Source: Tetrastigma voinierianum (taxonomy: Eukaryota; Streptophyta; Magnoliopsida; Vitales; Vitaceae). From it: a stretch of 64,000 bases of DNA. Of the stretch, positions 49,301 to 61,690 are shown piece by piece (the first letter of the stretch is position 1; every line of letters starts with the position of its first letter). A program made the translations under genes and the position numbers. The notes beneath the pieces are model-generated. The model made no database searches, was not told the origin of the DNA, and saw only the letters and a program-made list of their open reading frames with translations. The stretch spans positions 1-64,000 of the forward strand of contig JAEQBH010001388.1 in assembly GCA_016808115.1 (NCBI GenBank), given 5' to 3'.

Positions 49301-49877
49301 TGGTTTCTTTTCCTTGCCATTGAGGACACTCGGCCGGCTTCAAGTTCAGGGTGGGTGTATGGGGTGTGACTTAGTTGATTTTGACTGTTAGTGTGACTTA
49401 TTTATTTTGAATCGTTATGACTTAGTTTTATCTCGACTTAGGTTATCATGCTATTTTTACATGTTAGGTCCGCTTTATTTTACCTTGGCTAATTTTGCAA
49501 TGTTAGGTCCCATTTTTTATTTTTTGGCTTTAGGCGTGCAAAGTAGGTTGTTTCCCATGCACCAATATGACGGCCTGAGTTAGTACTGAGTAGCCCCCCG
49601 CTTTAATTTAAGTACGATGGCAACAAAAGGAAGTCAGAGAATTCAAAAACTAGTGACTTGAGGTTTTGACAATTGGGATTACGCGGTAAAGTTGAGACAA
49701 CCATGTCCGCCACCCTTTTTTAGATCTCAAGAACTCAATTTTCATAGTTATTTCAGACACATGTGGTCTTCTGGTATGCTGACTTTGACCCACCATACAA
49801 GAGTCCTATGAACCTAGGAAGTAAACACTTAAGTATGATACCTAAAAGAGGATCGCCTTGAGCCCCAAATAATATTA

Positions 49878-49880
<3 letters not shown>

Positions 49881-49938
<58 letters not shown>
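49881..49938. repeat. (TAA)n microsatellite
   Basis: About 19 uninterrupted TAA units. Confidence 0.95.
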
Positions 49939-49940
<2 letters not shown>

Positions 49941-50587
49941 CAATGTGATCATCTAATCGTAACCTAGGCATGCTTCGAGGGGTTTTTCAAAGCCTAATGT
50001 TTCAAGGCAACCCGGCCGGGAGCCATTGACTTCACCGCCCGCTACATGGGGATGGGAGGATGATGATCTACGTAATCTAGAACCTCGAGGTTTGGCTGAA
50101 AGCCAGGTGAAGCTGTGGAACTGAATGGCCCGCAAGCCTGAACTGACCCTGGGAGTCACCACCGATCCCCTCGCGTATAGGAACCTCACCTAAAACCCCT
50201 TAAGACTAGCACGCACTAGTACTTTCCCCATTTGTCTTAGAGTTAACTTCTAAGTGAGTAATATGAATAAATCGTGTATTCTCATCATTCCGTTAAGCTA
50301 TTTCCAATAGTGTCTAATTCAAGTTAGTGTAATACAACAAATCCATACATTGAGAGCAATTCCTTAAATTCCGCAAGACTTAGACTCCCTTGGAAAGATA
50401 TTAATAAGAATGGTCAATTTTACTGGGCCAATCCGAGATCGACCAAGTTCTTAAAAGCTAAACAATTATGTGTCCCCGATCTTTAAACTCCGGTTAATAT
50501 GGACTCTTCTTGTCATGTCATGTGTGCTTAGCCTGTATTGTCATATAGTTTCACGATTCTCGTGTTCCCTGGTGGAAATACTTTGCT
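49939..50587 (+). other. Athila 3' untranslated region
   Basis: Non-coding sequence between the extra ORF and the polypurine tract. No domain is visible. Confidence 0.5.
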
Positions 50588-50600
50588 GGGGGACAAGCAA
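50588..50600 (+). other. Athila polypurine tract region
   Basis: GGGGGACAAGCAA, about 20 bases before the 3' LTR, is a typical plus-strand primer region of plant gypsy elements. Confidence 0.6.
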
Positions 50601-50619
50601 GAAGCTAAGTTTAGAGTGT

Positions 50620-51896
50620 TGATCGAGATTTAACTCCATGCGTGTATTTTAGTTAAATTCGCTGTTCTTTATAGCTAAATGCATGATTCACGCTCCTTTT
50701 CATTATTACACTAATCCCCCATATTATATTATTCTAGAATATATGATGTTGAAACTAAAGCAAGCAAATCAAAAGACAAAAACAGAGTAGCTTTAAATGA
50801 TCAAAGAACATCAAAGGGTTACTGGTTCACCATCATTTGAAGACCCTTCATTTCATGGAAGACTTCTTGGCTTCGCGTTAAGACCTAAAGAAACCGCAAA
50901 GCCCAAATCATGCTCCTGGTTATTGCTATGTCGCCTCGCTTGAAGCGAGGTTCTTTCCACATGGGAACTCGAAAAAGAACTCATTTCTGCCATCGATAAA
51001 TTCCACGCCTGGCGGTATAAAAAGGGAGTACTTTGAAGGAGGAGATTGGATCGGGGGAAGAAGTAGGAGATATAGGAGTGAGAGATCAAGATAGGAGACG
51101 CAGCAGACGATCGAAGATGAAAATTTTGTAGTCTTTCCTTCAACCCATCAGCGATTCTAAATTTTTCCAATTTCGTAGTGAATAATATGATGAACTAACT
51201 TCTTTCTTAGGGTTGTCAACTCAACTACGGTTTGATGGATTGATTTGATTTGAGCTTATTTGATTATTAATAAGGGAGCTCTATGCGTTTATTTAATGTA
51301 CGCTTTAATTACGTTATTGCTTTACAACCGTGACATGCTAAAGCTGAGTTTGATAGGATCAGATAGAGAAGACATCCCTCAGGGGACATATTAGTGCCAA
51401 CACAGTGGAACAATAGAGATATTCCAGCATCGCAAGTGTGACACACTAGGTTTGAACATTTATGAGTTTCAGTCGTAGGGTTGGCGTAGATGCAATACAT
51501 CCTAATCGCAAAATAGGCAAATATATCTCGAGAGAGAATATCTTGTAGAAAGATCAACAACTCCGCCAACATAACTCATAAGTATAAATACTTCCAACAA
51601 GTCCTTAATTGAATTGACATCCATCAAGAGTGGTAGGACGGTAAACCTTATGTTTCTCATCATCGATATAATTCAATACATTCAATTTTTAGGTTTTTAT
51701 TAATTCAAGTAATTTTAATCGCACCGCCAGGATTAGATCCAAATATTATCGAAATCATTAAGTCGTAAGAGGTCAACACGCTTCTCTTCGAGGAACGACA
51801 CTGACCAACTACTACACTACGCCACTCACACGGTACTCCTGCGCACATGGGTTTGTGTTTCCCAATCAATTTCACACACTCACCATTGGCCCGTCA
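50620..51896 (+). repeat. Athila 3' LTR
   Basis: It starts TGATCGAG and ends CCGTCA, and is 1,277 bp like the 5' LTR. Many substitutions and small indels separate the two, so the insertion is old. Confidence 0.85.
51016..51023 (+). promoter_or_regulatory. TATA box in Athila 3' LTR
   Basis: TATAAAAA, matching the copy in the 5' LTR. Confidence 0.6.
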
Positions 51897-52167
51897 GCCT
51901 CCATCAAGGATAAAGATGTTGTCTGATTCATATGGAAGATCATCGTCAGCTTGTTTGGAATACCCCAGTCCATTATTACTAACAATGGGCCACAGTTTGA
52001 CAACAACGTATACATAAATTTATGCGAGGAGCTGAAATCTTAAATTTGTACTCAATCCCATGGTACCCACAGAGTAATAGCCAGGCAGAAGCATCCAACA
52101 AAACCCTCTTGATGGCTTTGAAAAAACATTTACATTCGGGTAAGGGAAAATGGATGGATGAGTGATG
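51897..52167 (+). pseudogene. Tat integrase core, right part
   Basis: It reads SIKDKDVV, stop, FIWKIIVSLFGIPQSIITNN and GPQFDNNVYINLCEELKS, then shifted pieces of the WYPQSNSQAEASNKTLL type and GKWMDE. These are the conserved second-Asp (changed to Asn in ITNNG) and Glu parts of the integrase core, continuing the frame cut at 38,166. Confidence 0.85.
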
Positions 52168-52789
52168 AGTGTCTAAAACGCTCATGTCATACCCGCGTCC
52201 TTACTATGTTTTAGCTCTATTTTATATCTTAATAAGTGTATTATTGCCCGATATCTGATTTTTGGATCTTCAGGTGCATTGCAGAATGTGGTGGTTCTCA
52301 AGCTTTTGGAATCGCAGCTACAGTTAAGTGGAAACTGTCGTGCACGTCGCGACGCGCAACGCCGCGACGCCCAGCTCGCTGACGTCCTGGCCAACAAGAG
52401 AAAGTCAAGGTGTGACCTAATGTCGCTTATGTTAAAACGCTATGACGCTCCAGTTGATTTACTCGCACTATCGACCGACACTAAGGTACCGTTTGATCCA
52501 ATGCCCGCCAGGCAAATCAAAGTATCTCGAGTCAACAAAATGCATAAAACCCAATAATCTTATACCAACGTAGCATAGCCACGCAAAGATAAAGGGTTCT
52601 AGGATCGTCCACAGGATGAGTTCTTTCTTCATGCAAATGAATAACAAAGAAGTGCTTAAACCGGTGAATTTAATTGGATTTTGGGGATTTTGCAAAAACA
52701 ACAGGAGTTTGGTGTTGAAAACTAAAATTAAAATGAGTAAAATGTAAAAGAGAAGTCTCAAGTATTAGGTCACCGGCTTAGGTTCCTAG
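52168..52789 (+). mobile_element. LTR-like fragment inserted in Tat integrase
   Basis: It begins TGATGAGTGTC exactly where Tat similarity ends, contains one GTCGCGAC (52,346-52,353), and later GGATCGTCCACAGGATGAG, a phrase common in plant gypsy LTR and leader regions. The other end is not found. Confidence 0.5.
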
Positions 52790-54109
52790 TGTAACGCTTA
52801 AAATACCTCGAATTTTTATAATAATTTTATATATTCGGTGTTAATCAGCCAAACTGGTTTTTTGGGGAAAATTGATAAATTGACAAATTGTAAAATGTAA
52901 ATTGAAAGTGTGAGCACGTGATTTAATATTATATGCTAAAATGAGAAAATTGATCGAACCCGGAAATAACCCAAGTGAAAAAGGAAAATGTGGAAATTTG
53001 TAAAATGAGGACCTATAATAATTGTTGAAAAATTAAATGTCTAGGGGTGAAATTATGATAAATGAATACAAATGAAAGAATAGGAGACCTAAATGAAATA
53101 ATGGGTTTTGAGCCATACATGGCTTTAAGAGAGTAAGTGGTTTGAAGACCAAAAAAAAAGAAAATGAGGAATAAGAATGAGTGTGTAGGGCCAAACAATG
53201 CCTACACTCTAACAAAGCAAGGCCAAACAAGTGCCTTATGGATTTAAGGGATTTAAAAGACCAAACTTGGTCTTAGATGCTCATTCTCGGGAGCAAATCA
53301 CGCTTTTGAGAAAGAAGGAGAGAAGAAAAAGATATAGTTAGGGCTTGCTAGAGGATCGGGTTTCTATTGGGCCTTGGCTCCCATTTCTTCCTCTTAAAAG
53401 ATCACAACATACAAAAGAGGAGATTCGAAGAGGTATGTAAGAAAATCAAAACCATAATCTCATTCTTTTGCTTGATTTGGGTGAAAAGCCCTAACTTGGA
53501 GGAAAGGATTTTCATTGATTCTAAACCACCTGGAGTTGTTTTCGGGGATTCCATGATGGATTTTTGATATGGGACTAATCAGAAGGTTTGTAGAAGAAAA
53601 TGTGTGAAAATGCCAAAATCAAGCATTTCGGGCAAAACCCGCAGGTACCGGGTACCGTTGAGTGGTACGCATCGGATACAATCGTACCGCATTCTCTCAA
53701 ACTCGGGCATCGTACCGGATCGGTAGTGGACAAACGGCATCGATATCGGCCAAAAGCCGCACCGACCACTATTTCCAAAGAATTCCCTTTGTTTTTGCCA
53801 TTTTGGCAATCGTTAAGTCCCCGTATTCAGATACCAATTGCTGTTTAGGACCCTAAGAAATTCCATTAATGGGGGTTCAAATAAGAATGAGACTATGAAA
53901 ACGCGCATCGCATCTCACACCGAGGCTAAGCCGCATTCGCTTAGTATGATTATTTGCTTACCACCAAGAGTGAAGAATTTGTATTTGATCAGCACGTGAA
54001 GACTCACAACCCGACCTAGGATTGATATCGAAAGAGAAAAAGGATCGATAATTGGTTTGTTCTTTGTTCCCTATTTGTTCTCAGTTTGTTTGATCTCTAT
54101 TTGTGAAAT

Positions 54110-54116
<7 letters not shown>

Positions 54117-54165
<49 letters not shown>
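54117..54165. repeat. (TA)n microsatellite
   Basis: About 49 bases of TA repeat. Confidence 0.95.
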
Positions 54166-54169
<4 letters not shown>

Positions 54170-54289
54170 TTGAATTATTAGTATTTGAAATGCTTGTCAA
54201 ATATCTGCATGTATGCGTGTATTTGAACTATAAGAATTTATCGTGATAAAAGTAAATTAATTTGAAGTGTATTATCAATGACCAACATG

Positions 54290-54635
54290 ACTCGGATTCA
54301 CTAACCAATTCTTCATGAAGGTAACCGTGACTTGATGTGGAATCACATTGCTACCGACGACAAAATGCGACGTGATTCACCAACCACCTGCCGTGGAATG
54401 TCGCATCTCTATAACCATATGTGAGATGGGTAATATTGAATGTGAAACCATCACTATTGAATGACAAAATGTGACAAAGATTCACCAACCTAACTGGCTA
54501 CGTAATGCCGCATTTCAGCCATATGTGAGATGGTATTATCAATGAAACCACATTGCTACTCGAATGACAAACAGGTGGATGATTCACCAATCGAATTGCC
54601 GTGAATGTCGACTTATAGCTATATGTGAAATCACA
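54290..54635 (+). repeat. Tandem repeat of about 79-105 bp units
   Basis: Units begin with GATTCACCAACC-like words at 54,295, 54,374, 54,479 and 54,581. Each contains a word like GCCGTGGAATGTCGCAT and then ATATGTGAGATGG. The units have diverged and the first is shorter. Confidence 0.8.
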
Positions 54636-55229
54636 AACCGAAAGCTTAAATGATATAAAAAGTGTATTTGTATAAGTATCTTTACATTACATGCATATTA
54701 TAAAGGCATTAATTTGATAAACGAAGGATATATATATTGAACTCGAAAATGAAATAGAGAATCAGATAGAACCACTAAGCATGAAAATGCTACGTATTGT
54801 TTTATCACGCAAGAGTACCGAAAGGGATAGACAAGGAAGCAAGACTCCAAGATCAGGAGCTCAAAGTCATAGAGAAAGAATTGCGGAGTATGCTCCGTCA
54901 TATGCATTCACTCCATTTCTTTCGAACATTGATATTTTGTAAAACAATTTGAATTCTGAACTTCTATTTTGTAAATGCATTTTGTTAAATGTAAATGTTT
55001 ATGGGCTTGTCCAAAATGAAATGCTTCCGTGTAATTAAAAAGTCGAAAATTTAATAAAACCAAACAAAATGTTTTGAGAAGACAATTGAAAATGCCTGAG
55101 TAAAACCTGCCCTACGCTTGACTGCTAACCGGTAGAGCTCAGATTCGTCGCGACACTTTTGAAAACGAAAAATTAATAAAGCGATAACTAAAAGAATTAA
55201 ACGGCGCCCTGATTATGAAATGTAATTGC

Positions 55230-56391
55230 GAAGGATTTGATTAATGGCTTCGACCGCACCCTCGTGCTTTCTGCCTGATCCGCCTAATTGGTCGGTCGGG
55301 CTCTGTGGGCTTTTCACACACCTAAGGCAAATTAGGTTTCTCGTCTTTTCTTCGCTGGGAGGATGACTTATAGTCATCTCCCGAACCTGATCTTGGTTTA
55401 GCTTATATAAATTGACCCCAAATAACTTGAGAATGGCATTTACTATCAGAAATGGTCTTAGACAGTGAAGACATTCCTCCTTGACCCACCTTCCAATAAT
55501 CCATAGAAGATAACTAATGAATATCAGTGGATCTAGCAATAAGAATCCACTGAACCCTAAAAGATTACCAAATACTAATCATTCAAGGTGAATCGAAGGG
55601 GTTTAAACCTAAAAGTTAAGGAAACCATAAATAAGCAAAGTGAATACCTCCTGCTGAAAATAGGAAAACCTCAAGAAGGCCTTGTGTCTTGCTCGGTGCC
55701 TTCTACTTCAAGGAAGGAGGGGTTTTAGTCCCTCATCCTCTGAGAAAACCTTCTCAGAGGGTGTTTTGCTCCCAAGAAAGTGAAGGAAAATGAAAGAAAC
55801 AAGGAGAGAAAACGAGGCTTCCTGGAGAAGCTTCCCCCCAAATTTTCAATAATGGAATGATTGTCTCATTCAAAGTCTTGGGTTGGTATATCAAGCCATA
55901 CCCCATACAAAATTACCAAAACTACAATCCAAACACTATTACAAGGAGCAAAGTAGAAGAAAACAAAGCAAGAAAGAAATCAAAAGTCAAAAGCACCGGA
56001 ATGCTGCAATAGAACAAAGGGCGTGCTCGGGCAAGTAGAGCATCCATTTTCGCAACGCAGGAAATTTCGCAAAGTTGCGAAATTCACAATGTTTGCGAAA
56101 TTGGCAACAAAATTACGAAATGGCTATTCTTGCTCAAGACCGCACTTTTCCGCTTCATCCAATTCTTTGCTCGATGCTCTCATTTCAACTTGAATTCATT
56201 ATGAATGAGCCGGATTCCTGATCCTCAGCAAATGGCCTATAAAAACAACAAACTTGCCACAAAATTTGATTATAGTAATGCTAGGTCCTTAACATGTCAA
56301 TTGGGTTAATTATGCTGATTACTACACAAAAAGTGCTCAATCCATGGAGAATAAAGGGCATAAAATAGCACTATTTGGGCAGTAATCACAC
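55230..56391 (-). repeat. Minus-strand LTR (approximate)
   Basis: On the minus strand it starts TGTGATTACTGCCC at 56,391, directly after a G-run (56,397-56,392) that fits a polypurine tract. It contains TTGCGAA-type palindromes at 56,050-56,125 and a hairpin at 55,737-55,760 with 10 bp arms. The far end is not defined. Confidence 0.5.
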
Positions 56392-59300
56392 CCCCCAACC
56401 GACACATTGCTAGTCCCTTAGCAATGGAAGAAGAAGAAATCAAATAAAAACAAGATGAGCTAAATATATAAATACACAAAAATGGTTTTTCAAAAACGAG
56501 GTGATAATACTAAACTTGCAATAAGAGTCACCAAAATCCAGCCCAATGATTATCTCAAGAAGAGTGTGTGCTATGCAAATTCAAGAATAAAAAATGTGTC
56601 AACTCCTTTAGAATCAACCTGACACCTTCCACAAAAATCTAAGTGTTAATTTGATTAGCTTTCAAAAAATAAATCACAAACCTGTCCTTCCCACAACCTA
56701 GCCTGCCTGCACCTAGTACTCCCAAATCCAAACCTCACAGATTAAGACCCATTTTTATTCCACAACTCTTTTTTTTTTTTTTTTTTTGTTTTTTTGGAAG
56801 GGTGCAATGTCGAGGGCATCAACTAAAAATAGTCCATGCACCTGGCCCACCGATGACTCCCAACTAATTAAGGTTCAGGGCATCAAGTCATAAGGATCTC
56901 TCAACCACTAACTCTTTAGGTTTCACCTCGGACTTTTAATGAGTTCGAAACTCCAGCACCTACAATTTGCTAAACTCCACCTATCCACCCATGTAACACA
57001 TAAAGCTCCGTGGACTTCAACTAGTCGGGTTTAGGCACCTGGTTTAAAGACTTCGCCATCTACCCTGACCGTTCTAAGCCTTCAAGGCAAAGCCGCCATA
57101 ATTTTTTTCTTTTTCTTTTTCTTTGTTTTTTTTGAAGACCCATTGGTCTTTTATTCAAGGGTCCTAACCTATTAAATAAGGTCAAACAAACTAGGCCAGG
57201 CTTTTGCAGGGTTTAGGAGGCAAGACAAGTCAAATCTTATTAACTAAACCTAATGTGTGTACAAAAGTAAAGGTTAGGATCACAAATGAAGAAAGAGGTT
57301 GAAAACAATAAGAATTTCAACATGTCATCAACTCAAATAAGCATTACACTACTCTAACATCAATAGCACTGGAACAAAATTCCAATTTCTCAAACTACAA
57401 GCTGAGCATTACAAATTTTTTTTTTTTTGAAAATAAGTAACTATGAACATTAAGTAAAACATATTCCTCGGAAAGTTACACCATACAAAAACACTTGCTA
57501 TAAAACAACCAAAACAACACTTCCTTCCTTAACTCTCCCCCCTAACCAAATTCAACATTGTCCTCAATGTGGTCTAGGAATAGAAATTTAAGGGAGGAAT
57601 TGATACCTCCTTAATGAAATGTACCTGTTTTTGAATTGAGACGCCAGAAGCTTTCCAATCCAGACCTTATTCACCCATTGGGCTTCAAATGAACAAGTCG
57701 AAGCAGTAAAGAGGAAAAAGTGGGATTCGCTGAGCATTTTGAAAATTACACATTTTTCAAAATTTCAAAAGTATTCTTTCTATCCATATTTGGATTCTAC
57801 ACTCTCTCATCTTTCCAACGAGATGAAAATCACCAAAAAAGGAGTCTGGATGAAAAAGTTATGGTTAAAACAAAATTAGGGAAAAAATCAGGAGAGCAAC
57901 AGGAAATTTTCGCAACGTTGCGAATTTTCACAACGTTGCGAATTTTCGCAACATTGCGAATTTTCGCAACATTGCACTTTCGCAACTAAGACGGCTGCTA
58001 ATTTTTTTTAATAAATAAAAAAAATAAAATAAATTTGAGAGACAAAATAATTTTTTTTTTAAATTTTTAAATATGAGATACAAAACTTTTTTTTGAAAGT
58101 AAAATAAATAAAAATAAAAATAAAATAAAATAAATAAAAAAATAAAAAGAAAAGGCAATAAGCTTCATAAAATTCGCAAACTTTGGCAATCGGGGCAATT
58201 TGCTTAAAATGGGTCATTTCGCAGGGGTCGCGAAATTGTCTATCCTTTGCTCTCATATGCTCCCGCTTTTTCCTATTTCCAAAATTGCTAAACAAGAAAA
58301 ATAAGGCAAGAAAATATAAAAAAATTGTAGAAAACGAAATGAGCTAAAAAACAAAGATTAACTTAAAATTAGAGAAAATCTACTAAGAAAACTTGAACAA
58401 AGCAAGATAAAATAAAAATGAAACAAAATAAAATCATAACAAAGTGAGGACTTTGCTTCACTCAAACCAAGCTTTCAAGGTTTCGTTGATGGTGCAGAGG
58501 AACTCAGGAACTTATGGAATTGCTGTTCGTGTGTCGCATTCCCAACCAAGACACAAACCATCCACTGTGCCATGCAATATGAGAGGCTGCCAATGTCCTT
58601 GATGTAGTGGCAAAATTTTGAGCAGTGGCCACTAATTTCTTGAAGTTTTGCACAAGCAATGCAAATAGGATGGCCTTAGCCATGTGCCAGAGCTTCAGCG
58701 GATCAGGCCATGCGTATAGGCAAGATGTAGACTTGCTAGTGAGGGGCTACCTGCAAGTGGGCTTTTGGTGGCTTCAAGGCACTAGGATTCACCTCATGGA
58801 ATCGTCAAGGGCAAGCTTTGTGGTTCTTTCCTCGCTTCGATCACCCTCCTCGGGCCAACAAGGCAATGATTTCTTCTTCTTTTTTCATGGCCAAAAAAGC
58901 AACACTACTGCTCTGAGGATTTAGATAACCCTTCAACAACTTCGCAAAACTTCATCACCCTTCAGAGTTGCTGCTCGTAATCCTCCTCCAATATGGTGTC
59001 ACTTAGGTACACTCTCCGTATTCTCTTCCTCCGAATGATCATGCCGACGCGAGCCTCAAATGGAGTCTTCCAGTTGTTTAATTTCTCTGAACATGTCATT
59101 CTGTAAAGTCACTAATTTTTTGGTTCAAAAGAGTTTCCACATTATTAATCTTTTTGATTCCGTTGCGTATTAATCATTTGCTCCCCACAAAGTCACCCAC
59201 TAGCTTGGTAAGGTTCGCACTGCTTGCTCAATCGAGAGGTTGATCGCGGTGGTCAGTGGCTAAGATGGGAGCATACCGTGAATGTGCAATGCAGGTGCAT

Positions 59301-59590
59301 AATGTGTGGGAGGTCTTGGTGCTCAAAGAGAAATTTTGGTGGTTCCTCCAATTAGGGTCATAAGTATTGCTATATGGCACATGTAGAAGGTGCACTCATA
59401 TCCGATGAGGGTTTCATAAATTCTCATGATCTACATGCCGTTGATTTCACTCCATGGTTGTCGACTATAAAGCTCGCTTCTTCTTCCATCGTTCAAATTC
59501 AACTTTGATTTACAATCTCTAACTCCATCGGGAACCGACTTCAAAGAGAAGACAGGCAAACACCAAACAAACAAAGAAAACAAATTCCTA
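56392..59590. other. Retrotransposon-derived non-coding DNA
   Basis: The segment to about 57,550 looks like minus-strand gypsy internal 3' sequence, with a second C-run (CTCTCCCCCCTAACC near 57,533) before a CATTGTCCTCAATG phrase. From 57,600 to 58,300 it resembles LTR sequence rich in palindromes, then A/T-only stretches. I recognise nothing in 58,440-59,590. Confidence 0.35.
57905..57990. repeat. Tandem array of TTCGCAACGTTGCGAA-type palindromes
   Basis: One perfect 16-base palindrome (57,909-57,924) is followed by three near copies with a period of about 19-20 bases. Related words recur at 56,050-56,125 and 58,165-58,240. Confidence 0.85.
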
Positions 59591-59614
59591 CTAAAAGTGG
59601 GTGGGGTTAGCTAA

Positions 59615-59636
59615 ATATATATATATATATATAGCA

Positions 59637-59675
<39 letters not shown>
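59615..59675. repeat. (TA)n microsatellite, interrupted
   Basis: Two TA arrays flank AGCAG, echoing the array at 32,207. Confidence 0.9.
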
Positions 59676-59678
<3 letters not shown>

Positions 59679-59829
59679 AAAGGGAAACCAAATTAACAAA
59701 CTGACACAAAAAAAGTCAAGTGTACCATGGTTTATGGATTTATGACTTACTGCAGCAAAAGTGTTTTCCTCCATAATTTAGTTATCAAAGAAAAAAGAAG
59801 AGGATTTTTTCAAGACAACTAAAGCACTA

Positions 59830-61105
59830 CTATCGGGAGTGAACCCATCTCAGATAAGCATCACACCAAATGATAAGAAGACAATGGTGGTCTCATACCC
59901 TCCCCAGAAAGAGGAAATAGAAAGCATTCCCGCTCATTGTCATGCACTCAAATTTCTACAAGCACCTGGGGAAATTGTGACGCTGCAAAGGTGCCTTCCA
60001 CCTGGGATTCTATCGCCTACCTTATTTAAGGATGCACACCACTTCAGGTCTACTGTGACAAATGCCAAAGAATGGGGAGCATATCAAAACGAGATGAGCC
60101 GGCTTTGCAACCCATTTAGAGGTAGAGCTGTTTGATATATGGGGAATGGATTTGGCCGGGTCCTTTCCTTCATCTTTCAAGAACCTATACATCCTCGTCA
60201 TAGGAGTCACATTTAAATGGGCGGAGGCCATACTCATCTCGAACTAATGATGCCAAAGTGGTAGCAAACTTTCTCCGAAGTCATATTTTCACCCGGTTCG
60301 TAACTCCAAGGGCATTGATCACACGGGAACACACTTCAGAAAAACTCATCGACAACAGAGCCGAGGCAACATTTTATGAGTTCCAGGATCGACCGCACTT
60401 TCATACCAACCATAGACTAATGGCCGCTGGTATGTCGAACAAAGAAATCAAGTCTATCTTAGAGAAAATAATAGCTCAAAGAAAGATCGGGCTTAAAAAA
60501 GATAGATGATGCACTCAGCATATAGAACATCATTCAAGAAACCATCGAATGTCACCATTCAAAGTTAGTGTTCGAAAGCTGTCACTCGTCAAGTGGAATT
60601 GGAGCATAAAGCATACCGGGCAACTAGGCAGTTGAATATGGATAGTTGGGGATGGCCGGTGAAAACGCATGTCAGTACTGAATTGGGAGGAGTTTGCACG
60701 AGGCATATGAGAATGAAAATATATTGTGGCGCGACAAAGCTCGCACGACAAACACATCTAAAGGAAAGAGTTTGAGGTGAGTTAATGGGTCCTCTTGTTT
60801 AACTCCCGACGAATCGCTTCAGTGGAAACTAATGTCACTTCTGGTCGGTGACCATTTATCGGGACTTAGGTTTTCCGGCCACGGAGGGAGCTGAAAATTA
60901 TGCACCCGTAGGAAAGAAACCTTTAAAGCAATACATAAAGGGTTAAGCCATACTGGGGCGAGTTTCATGCAGTAAGCAGGCCATCTATTCGAGCACACCA
61001 AAGTTAATAGTACCCTAGGAGTCACAGCCCCGATCTCAGAACATTGAGATTCAGTGGAAGCCGAGCCAACGACATTAAACAAAGCGCTACTTAGAGGCAA
61101 CCCAA
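59830..61105 (+). pseudogene. Second Athila-like integrase remnant
   Basis: Readable blocks are IPAHCHAL, SPTLFKDAHHF, then in other frames ELFDIWGMDLAGSFPSSFKN and VVANFLRSHIFTRFVTPRAL. It ends with AAAGCGCTACTTAGAGGCAA, the phrase that follows integrase in Athila elements (compare about 47,775). It is broken in several frames. Confidence 0.75.
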
Positions 61106-61338
61106 GCTTTTTGATATATTTTCTTTCCTAGCGTATTAGTGTTTTTAGTTTTTGGCATGTTTTCTACGCTTTTAGTACTGGAATTTTCTTGTTTTCAGAC
61201 TCAAGATAGCAAGCAGAAGTGAGACCTAGTTCAAGAAGCTCACTCTAGGAGTACGATGGGGTTGGAACTTCATTTAGGGGGTTTTCTCATACTTAGAAAG
61301 TTTTGCATTTTTTTTTTTAATTTGACCCTCTCTGTCAC

Positions 61339-61690
61339 GTCGCGACATTGAAAGAAGCCAAAATCCCAAGCCTCACTGTCGCGACATATTGATCCCAACG
61401 TCGCACGCTAGCGCACTCATTTTGTACCTTCGCCAGAACGCCGACGCTGGCCTCAACGCTATGGCATCAGATTTCAACAAGCTTGAGAACGTCGCAACAT
61501 TGGATTTTGACGTCGCGATACTGGCTTGTAGCGACTTTCTGAGTCGCGACGCTGATCCCAACGTCGCATCGCTTTCGGTGACTCCACATTCTCGAAACAT
61601 CGCGATGTTGATCCTAACGCCGCGGGCGCTGCTATTTTAACTCTGAACGCCGCGACGCCGACTGGATCGTCATGGACGCTTCTCGCTTTT
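61339..61690. repeat. GTCGCGAC words between integrase and the extra ORF
   Basis: Perfect copies start at 61,339, 61,378 and 61,543. Variants such as CGTCGCGATAC and GCCGCGACGCC lie between them. Phrases like GATCCCAACGTCGCA repeat. Confidence 0.75.

Larger units (their letters stand above)
38167..51896 (+). mobile_element. Athila-type Ty3/gypsy retrotransposon, nested in the Tat element
   Basis: LTRs of equal length (1,277 bp) flank a primer site of tRNA-Asp type, gag, protease, RT, RNase H, integrase, an extra 3' ORF and a polypurine tract. The Tat integrase resumes directly after the right LTR. The right flank is GCCTC; the left flank ends in GTC, consistent with a 5-base duplication that lost two bases. 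All ORFs are broken. About 2.7 kb of foreign LTR-like DNA splits its RT. Confidence 0.85.
52790..55155 (+). mobile_element. Probable long LTR or LTR-derived block
   Basis: It begins TGTAACGCTTAAAATACC, like many chromovirus LTRs, and ends near CGTCGCGACA. No coding domain is visible. It contains a GC-rich segment with repeated GGTACCG words (53,640-53,770), a TA microsatellite and a tandem repeat. No target duplication was found. Confidence 0.4.

Noticed and set aside
49753..49971. Minus-strand poly-isoleucine open frame
   Set aside because: It is a translation of the TAA microsatellite.
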